Assembly (NCBI RefSeq): GCF_963678635.1
Contig: NC_087066.1
Span: 67,343,477 to 67,407,476, forward strand
Direction: 5' to 3'
Origin: Symsagittifera roscoffensis
Lineage: Eukaryota > Xenacoelomorpha > Acoela > Convolutidae
Length of the DNA: 64,000 bases
The position numbers and the translations under genes are program-made. Within the stretch, counting starts at the first letter, position 1. Every line of letters starts with the position of its first letter. The notes beneath the pieces were generated by a model that was not told where the DNA came from, did no database searches, and saw nothing but the letters and a program-made list of their open reading frames with translations. Of this stretch, positions 58,901-64,000 are shown one piece after another.

Positions 58901-61900
58901 GGTGGTCGAGTAATATTTTGTTTTATCAAACCGGATTTTGGATATAAAAAAGACCATTTGATGGGGTAGTTTTTGAGTGAAACAAAAAATTTTGAAAAAA
59001 AACAGGCAAAAATTGAATTTTAAACATTTCTGAGTGCCGTAACAGTTTGTGTAGTAAACGGTTTGGCTTCTTTTGAAGGGTAATTGCGCTCAATCTGTGC
59101 TATCCCTAGAACCCTAAACACAAGATTTGATGAAGTATTTTATGAGAAAAACAAAAAAAGATGGGTCATTTAAACCCCAGATTTTCTAAGGTACTTTTTG
59201 AGAAAAACCAAAAATTGGGTCAACTAATCCCACCAGAAATATTTTCCAGGGCTAAAGAAAGAAAGGCATAGTAAAAACAAACAAAAAAAATTTTCTGTTG
59301 ATTTCTTTTCTTTAAAAATTTGTGAGGTTCAATTTGAAAAGAAAACTAAACTTTTTGCAAGCGTCTAGGAAAAGATTGTAAAAAAAAACTCGAAATTTTT
59401 TTGTTTTTACCTATTATAGCAGATTGAATGTAGCCGTTTACGCTTCCCAATCTATCCCTTGGACCCAAATTCTCAAATTTGGAGTGTAATTTTCGAGAAA
59501 AAATGAAAAAGTGATCAAAAAAATTTAAGCTTTGACTTTTTTAGGGCCTTAACTTTTGTGAGCCTTTAATTGCACAAAGCCGTTTTTTTAGTAAATTCCC
59601 TTTTTTCCTCATTGTACCAAAAATTATAAGATTTCAAAGGTGATTTTTTGATAAAACCAAAAAATTTCAAGAAACAGTCAAGTTTTGCAATTTTGACTTT
59701 TCCGATGGGCTAACGTGTTTTTGAAAGATAAGAAGGATAAACCCGCTTATTCATCACAGGTTCTCGGATCACGCCCTTTAAATTATCAGATTTGTGAGGG
59801 ATGCTTCGAGAGAAGTCAAAATTTAAAAAAAAATGTTAGAATTGAAATTTTGACAATTGCAGGGATCATGACTTTCGTGGAACTTTTTGGGACGTAACGC
59901 TTTATGCAGGTGAGTATCGCACAACCCATTCTACCCACTAAATGCAAAATTTTACATTTAAATTTGTTGACTACATTGTCCGATTGCTATGAAAATTTAC
60001 ATACAGACTAATAAGGCCACGACAAACATATTTGGTCTTCATACTCAACCTCGTAAAACCACTCGTTACACTAATATATTGAAGGTCGTGTGAGGTGGGG
60101 GGAAAAAGAAAAAGAGCCGCTTTGAGAAAAATAATTTTTAGGAATTTTTTAAAAATCCAAAATATTTGCTCAAATCTATCCCCCCCCCCCCCCCAACAGA
60201 GTTTTTCTAGGGGTATAGGCAGACTGTAGTCTTTTTACATTACAGTTTTAGTTTGGTAGTCAATGGTAGCTTTTTTTACATTACAATTTTGTACTACCTA
60301 CTCTTACCAAACAGGAAATTTTAAGAGTATTGTACTGATGCATGATGAAATAGATATTTTCAACGTTTCAAAAAATGGGCCTCTTTCTTAAAATAGTTGT
60401 TCCTCAACAACAAAGTCAATTTTTTAGACGGAGGCTTTCCATAACCTGCTGTTAACTTGGTTGAACTCTTGATACTCTATTTGGCTTTCTCGAGTAGTTT
60501 TCTAGAGGAGACAAAAAGTTTCAAAAAAAAATCAACAAATCAAAATTTTGACTTACTGACGGCTTATAAAAAAAAAAGTTAGACTGCTTATGCGAAGAGA
60601 CTTCTCTCAATGATTTTTTGAATAAACCAATTCTCAGATTGGGATAACAGTTTTCGAGACAAGTCAAAAAATTTATAAAATGGACAAAGAATCAAAATTT
60701 GACTTTTCCGATTAAGTTTTCGTTAAGACTTTGACTTTGACGTTAAGACTTTGAGAAAACTTTGAATTTTACGATTAAGATTCGTTACAAAATTGACGTA
60801 GCCGCTAATGCGGATGAGCTTCCCTCAATCAATTCTATCAAAGTAGTGGCCAATGTTTTATCTGATAAAATCTAAACTTTTCGACATAAGTGAAAAAGTT
60901 TTCCAAGCTTCAAAAATAAGCTATAAAAAACTGTATTAAAAATTTCAATCCATTTTCATATTGTCTGATTTCTTTCAAACAACTATTCCATCAAGGAAAA
61001 AAGTTTTGTAGGCAAAAAATAAGGAGTTGACGCTTCACAGGAAAAATATTGCAACTGGTTTTTAAGATGTGATAGGGTTCTTTTTCAAGAGATGATCCCT
61101 GCAACTGGGTTTGTCGATTGAACACTAATAACTGGCGGGGTAGCTTTCAAGAAAAATAAAACGAAATCAAGAAATAGACAAAGTTTTTGAGAGCCTTAAT
61201 TTTTTTTTAGAAAAAAATTAGGCAGATCAGTTTAAGCAAGCAGCCATCCCAAAGCCAGTTATGTCAGTTTAATCCTTGATATCAGATTAAGCAAGCAGCC
61301 ATCCCAAAGCCAGTTATGTCAGTTTAATCCTTGATATCAGATTAAGCAAGCAGCCATCCCAAAGCCAGTTATGTCAGTTTAATCCTTGATATCAGATTAA
61401 GCAAGCAGCCATCCCAAAGCCAGTTATGTCAGTTTAATCCTTGATATCAGATTTGGCAAAAAAAAATTTGAGAGAATTGAAAAATTTTCCAAAAAACGGT
61501 CAACAAATAAAAAAAATGGAGTTTTTCGAAAGCATTAGATTTTGTTTAAGAAAATTAAGTGATTCGCTTATGCAGGGGAGCTTCACAAACCGGTTTTTTC
61601 TATTAACTCAAAATTCCAAAGTTGTGAGGGTTAAATGCAAGAAAAGTCTAAAAGTTTAAAAAGTTGGTCAAAAAGTCAAAATATGGTTTATCTGATCAAA
61701 ATATTTTTTTTTGTAAAACATTGGGAATAGTTGCAAAGTCAGAAAAACTTCTCAACATCCTTTTTCTCCCTTCTCAGATTTGGAAGAGTTTCTGAGAAAC
61801 GTTAAATTTTTTTTAAAAAAAAACGGTCAAAAAGTTTTGACATCTCCGAGGACCAAAACATTTTGTTAAAACACTTAGTTTTAACCGCTTGTACAGGGGA

Positions 61901-62531
61901 GTTCGCCAAATCAATTTCGATTGAAACCAAATTCTCAGATATGGAAGGGTTGTTTGCGAGAAATTTCAAAAAGTTTTAAAAAAACGGTTAAAAAACTATG
62001 ACTTTTCTGAGGACAATAACTTTTTGTGTTATACAAGTCAAAATTGAATTGGGTTCAAAAAATTGGTTTTAGGTCGCGCTGGATAAAAGGGACGACTGTG
62101 ATCGTGGAAAAGGAGAAGAAAAAAGCGGAAGTTTTGTTGGTAAGATATGGGAATTTGAAGAAAAGATGTTGCCTTGTACTAACTTTTACGAAGCATTCAC
62201 GCACACGTACTAAGATTCCATTGTAGGAGCCGTCTACCTCTGGAGAGTAGTATAAACCATGCTGGGCGCAGACCATTCTCTCCTTGTCAAATGGAGAATT
62301 GTTTTGGTTTCCTATCACAACCGCGTCCTGGTGCTCTCTAGCTAAGTAGTAAGTACCATATGGAAGAAGCATCCACCTGTTTAACTCATCAACAGGAGCA
62401 CCCAGAATGAAGCACGAATTGAGAGGTGTACACATGAACATAAAACGCAAATCTTCGAAGGGCGGTGCAACAATATCGCCCGCATCTCGGTTGCGAAAAG
62501 CCGTTTGTAAGTCCAGATACCTGCCAACACC
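51113..62531 (-). CDS. Unrecognised multi-exon gene, 5' end incomplete
   Basis: Three minus-strand exons join in frame with GT-AG introns: 62531-62211, 57888-57666 and 51492-51113, with phases 0 and 1. They give 307 residues and a TGA stop. The product is rich in Trp, Tyr, Phe and Pro, with clusters such as LNRWMLLPYGTYYL, ADHWRLHIDWRRQH, MDIFYPFGSFF and EQNLWWRVPIGF. I see no membrane segment, cysteine framework or catalytic motif that I recognise. Exon boundaries are supported because each stretch of good coding quality ends exactly at a splice site and the phases fit. The start codon and any earlier exons were not found. They may lie beyond the window or be displaced by the retroelement at 63.3 kb. 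The introns are 4.3 and 6.2 kb and full of repeats. Confidence 0.6.
51974..52621 (+). pseudogene. Decayed coding region, family unknown
   Basis: ATG at 51,974 opens 42 codons. A neighbouring frame then continues from about 52,075 to 52,621, interrupted only by single stops (52,228 and two or three others). It reads like protein: two hydrophobic segments (VVQLVVILVFILF and MSVQFLILSGLVGY) and then hydrophilic sequence including FLGKNVFARFMNGKF. It lies inside the last intron of the minus-strand gene. It may be a dead transposon or host gene, and chance cannot be excluded. Confidence 0.3.
52871..52930. repeat. (AT)30 microsatellite
   Basis: Sixty bases of uninterrupted AT dinucleotide, followed by agagag. 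Confidence 0.98.
53745..54072. repeat. Foldback element with ~75-bp imperfect inverted arms
   Basis: The core caatcagcgtcccttaacaa plus gcaataacaacgagaa (53,781-53,816) is repeated in reverse complement at 54,001-54,036 with two mismatches in 36 bases. Weaker complementarity continues outwards through aaatcaa(a/g)atgcc and aaagc(t/a)gg. The central segment of about 180 bases is unique. The class is unclear because no target duplication was found. Confidence 0.7.
54300..55140. repeat. Diverged ~160-bp satellite, first block
   Basis: Recurring phrases, in the same order as in the block at 60.5-62.0 kb, are cggtcaaaaattga, gacttttccgaggn(t)cataa, a taaccg/agccgctta-tgca motif, and a ctcagatt...gagaaaantcaaaaa part. 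Individual units are heavily diverged. Confidence 0.5.
55769..55952. repeat. Tandem duplication of ~90 bp
   Basis: Copies at 55,769-55,858 and 55,859-55,952 share ctctagttagtttgaat, cagacgga(t/c)cgta, gatgtgcgtgatacc and caagggaaga. Confidence 0.75.
56125..56486. mobile_element. hAT-like MITE with perfect 8-bp target duplication
   Basis: The left end cagaggcggatttagg and the reverse complement of the right end, cagggacggatctagg, agree at 13 of 16 positions. Directly outside, gcacaaat (56,117-56,124) is repeated exactly at 56,487-56,494. An 8-bp duplication and CAG ends fit the hAT superfamily. The 362-bp interior has long C runs near both ends and no coding capacity. Confidence 0.85.
57666..57888 (-). 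CDS. Unrecognised gene, middle exon
   Basis: The acceptor is atgctatag and the donor CGAG|GTTAGT. It encodes VGFRTLTDEFLWAVRFDV, SWPDSDGICRDEE and HWRLHIDWRRQHSR. It ends in phase 1, which matches the next exon. Confidence 0.62.
58900..59950. repeat. Diverged ~160-bp satellite, second block
   Basis: It has the same vocabulary as the other two blocks: gagaaaaaacaaaaa, ggtcaaaaaattt, gactttt(c)tnagggcc(t)taac and agccgttta-gc. The periodicity is poor here and the limits are approximate. Confidence 0.4.
59965..60118 (+). repeat. Dispersed ~150-bp repeat, copy 2
   Basis: Partner of 46,595-46,750 in the same orientation. It is followed by a run of about 15 C at 60,180. Confidence 0.5.
60480..62035. 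repeat. Diverged ~160-bp satellite, third block
   Basis: The landmark cggtca(a)aaa recurs at about 61,498, 61,666, 61,825 and 61,986, spaced 168, 159 and 161 bases. In between lie gacttttccgagga, ccgctt-tgcaggggagtt and ctcagatttggaaggg. The 55-bp repeat is inserted in it. The minus-strand exon of the unrecognised gene starts just to its right. Confidence 0.6.
61234..61453. repeat. Perfect 55-bp tandem repeat, 4 copies
   Basis: Units start at 61,234, 61,289, 61,344 and 61,399, beginning aagcaagcagccatcccaaa and ending ccttgatatcagatt. All four appear identical, so the expansion is very recent. Confidence 0.95.
62211..62531 (-). CDS. Unrecognised gene, first identified exon
   Basis: The acceptor is caatttttcag (alternatively ttttatcag, giving a start at 62,556) and the donor TTA|GTACGT at 62,210. 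It encodes 107 residues beginning GVGRYLDLQTAF and ending SYNGIL. GC content is clearly higher than the flanks. Confidence 0.62.
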
Positions 62532-62663
62532 CTGAAAAATTGTTCTCTTTCCGTCTCTGATAAAATGTTTTTTTGTTGTAGCTAACTCTACTTTATACAA
62601 TTAAAAAGAATAAAAGAAAAAAAGTGAACTATTCTAAAGTTAAACATTAAAAAGTGAAGAAAA

Positions 62664-62686
62664 CATTCTCTCCGCCGGAGAGAATG
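62664..62686. other. Short perfect palindrome
   Basis: cattctctcc and ggagagaatg flank a 3-base loop. It could be a terminator-like stem or part of an LTR, but nothing decides between these. Confidence 0.4.
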
Positions 62687-63273
62687 GCAAGTGAAGGTCA
62701 TATTTAAGTGACCTGTTAACTAATCCAATTAGGTGAAGTTTGCAATAAATGCAAGATAAAATGCGAATCACAACATTCCTCTAAGCAGGGAAAATTCTAA
62801 TTTACAATAGGTAATTACAAACTAACTTTTGCAATTTCCCTTTGGGGAATAGAGAAAGAACTTTTATTACACCAAAAGTGCAGAATAACTAAACTACATA
62901 CTAACAATGGAACTAGGTAATGCGAAATTATTTAAAAACAAAAAATTGTTATCCGGTATCCGACGGATATGCCCCCCGAAATGAATCAAATATGCCGCCG
63001 AACGTCTGAGTAACGATTATAAGCATAAATTAGTGAGTGGGGTGTTATGACTGAACAAAATTGAGATAACTGCACTCCGAAAGATTTTGGAAAGACAGAT
63101 GAGGAAATACTGGTTATCTAATCCGAAGGATTAATATGCATAAAAAAAGATAACACAATCTAAGTATTCTGAAAATAGGAATACGGGCATAATGTAGGTT
63201 AGCAACAAGATAAGGGATGAAAAAGTACTCAAAATGAAATTAGGTTGTAAGTTATCAATTACAATTTCTGTAA
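62687..63273. other. Sequence between unrecognised gene and retroelement fragment
   Basis: No open frame of note. If the fragment to the right is a minus-strand LTR retroelement, its 3' LTR would be expected here, but I found neither a clear TG...CA border nor a polypurine tract. Confidence 0.35.
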
Positions 63274-64000
63274 CTATCTAAAAATGTTTTCGAGCTCCGC
63301 GTTCAATAGTTCACTATCGAGTTCTGATTGGTCTCCAAAGTTATTAATCGCCGTTCTCAGGGGTTCATTGGTTGAGGAGGTAGAAATTTGATCTGTAGAT
63401 GGGGAATCAGAGTCAATTGTCACTAGTTCCGCAGGAGTTTGACTTTTGTTCGCTTCTTGTTGATTGATATCGTCGCTTTTTATTACAATTGTATTAGATG
63501 CAGAGCCAGAGGTCTCTTGAGGTAAATCTACAACATCTATGAAGTATATTTTAACGTAAAATTTTGGAGGTCCTACATTCCTATTAGAGCGTCGAATGAT
63601 AGGAGGAGGATCGTTACCAGGTTTGTTGGAAGGGACGGAAGTCTGAGTGGAATCGTCTGTAGAGTCGACTATTTCATAAACCGGGAAATCTGTTGGTGTG
63701 TCCTTGTCCGTCGGATTAGAGTTGTCCTGTAAATCCGGCAACTTGCTGTTTGCGGTGTTTTCCGCCTGTGGTGTAACACTCTGGTCACGTGCAGTAGGGT
63801 TTCGACCTGCCGGAATGATGCTTATTGGACATTCCACTGTTTGGTCCCCGATTTGGTCTCCGGCTTCAATGGTGTTGTCCTCTAAAATATCAGTTTTAAT
63901 GTTTTTTTTGGGCAAACTAGAGTTGAGGGTGGATTCATTCTGAATTTGGGTTTTACAGGAGTCCGAAATAAAAGGCTCTCTAGCCACATCTCTACAAGGA
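63274..64000 (-). mobile_element. Probable 3' end of an LTR-retroelement polyprotein, cut by window edge
   Basis: The minus-strand frame is open from the window edge to the TAA at 63,274, 242 codons. There is no need for the GTG at 63,987 as a start, because the frame runs on to base 64,000. The chain is low-complexity, rich in Ser, Thr, Asp, Asn and Pro. Midway it contains PPPIIRRSNRNVGPPKFYV, which resembles the R-R-S-x-R-x-x-x-P-P-x-x-Y motif found after the integrase in many Ty3/Gypsy and Copia polyproteins. Catalytic domains would lie beyond the window. A host gene with a similar linker is the alternative. Confidence 0.45.

Noticed and set aside
63274-63987. GTG at 63,987 as a start codon
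   Set aside because: The frame continues upstream to the window edge, and GTG starts are not expected in an animal nuclear gene.

Overview
The window comes from the nuclear genome of an invertebrate animal. It has multi-exon genes with GT-AG introns, two nicotinic-type Cys-loop receptor genes, a two-ORF LINE, several small inverted-repeat DNA elements and many tandem repeats in AT-rich DNA. I cannot name the phylum from sequence alone.

Layout from left to right: 1-3 kb holds two degenerate minisatellites (about 56 bp and about 30 bp units). 3.1-14.3 kb holds receptor gene 1 on the plus strand. It has five exons and a 470-residue product, and its 9.2-kb first intron contains a LINE (about 5.45-9.66 kb) and a TA-flanked MITE (9.76-10.29 kb). 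14.4-19.2 kb holds a third short-unit degenerate repeat and one copy of an LTR-like repeat family. 19.19-34.27 kb is one huge satellite of 99-bp units, about 152 copies, with a 200-N gap at 30,191-30,390 and a zone of probable sequencing errors around the gap. 34.3-40.1 kb holds a long hairpin and a possible 2.3-kb non-autonomous LTR element. 40.15-45.08 kb holds receptor gene 2, with the same five exons and intron phases as gene 1 and a 476-residue product. 50.3-57 kb holds a Tc1/mariner-like MITE, a foldback element, a decayed coding region and a hAT-like MITE with a perfect 8-bp target duplication. 51.1-62.5 kb on the minus strand carries a three-exon gene of unrecognised family with consistent splice phases and an incomplete 5' end. 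Its introns contain a diverged satellite of about 160 bp period and a perfect 55-bp x4 repeat. The right edge (63.27-64.0 kb, minus) looks like the 3' end of a retroelement polyprotein.

The two receptors are tandem paralogues separated by the satellite. They keep the Cys-loop, the W-x-P-D motif and the GEK motif before M2. By hand alignment they have lost the aromatic residues and vicinal cysteines of acetylcholine-binding subunits, and they carry an unusual glutamate inside M2. Part of exon 4 is almost identical between them at DNA level while the adjoining bases are about 30% different, which suggests gene conversion. The long open frames in the satellite follow from a unit length divisible by three and are not annotated as genes.
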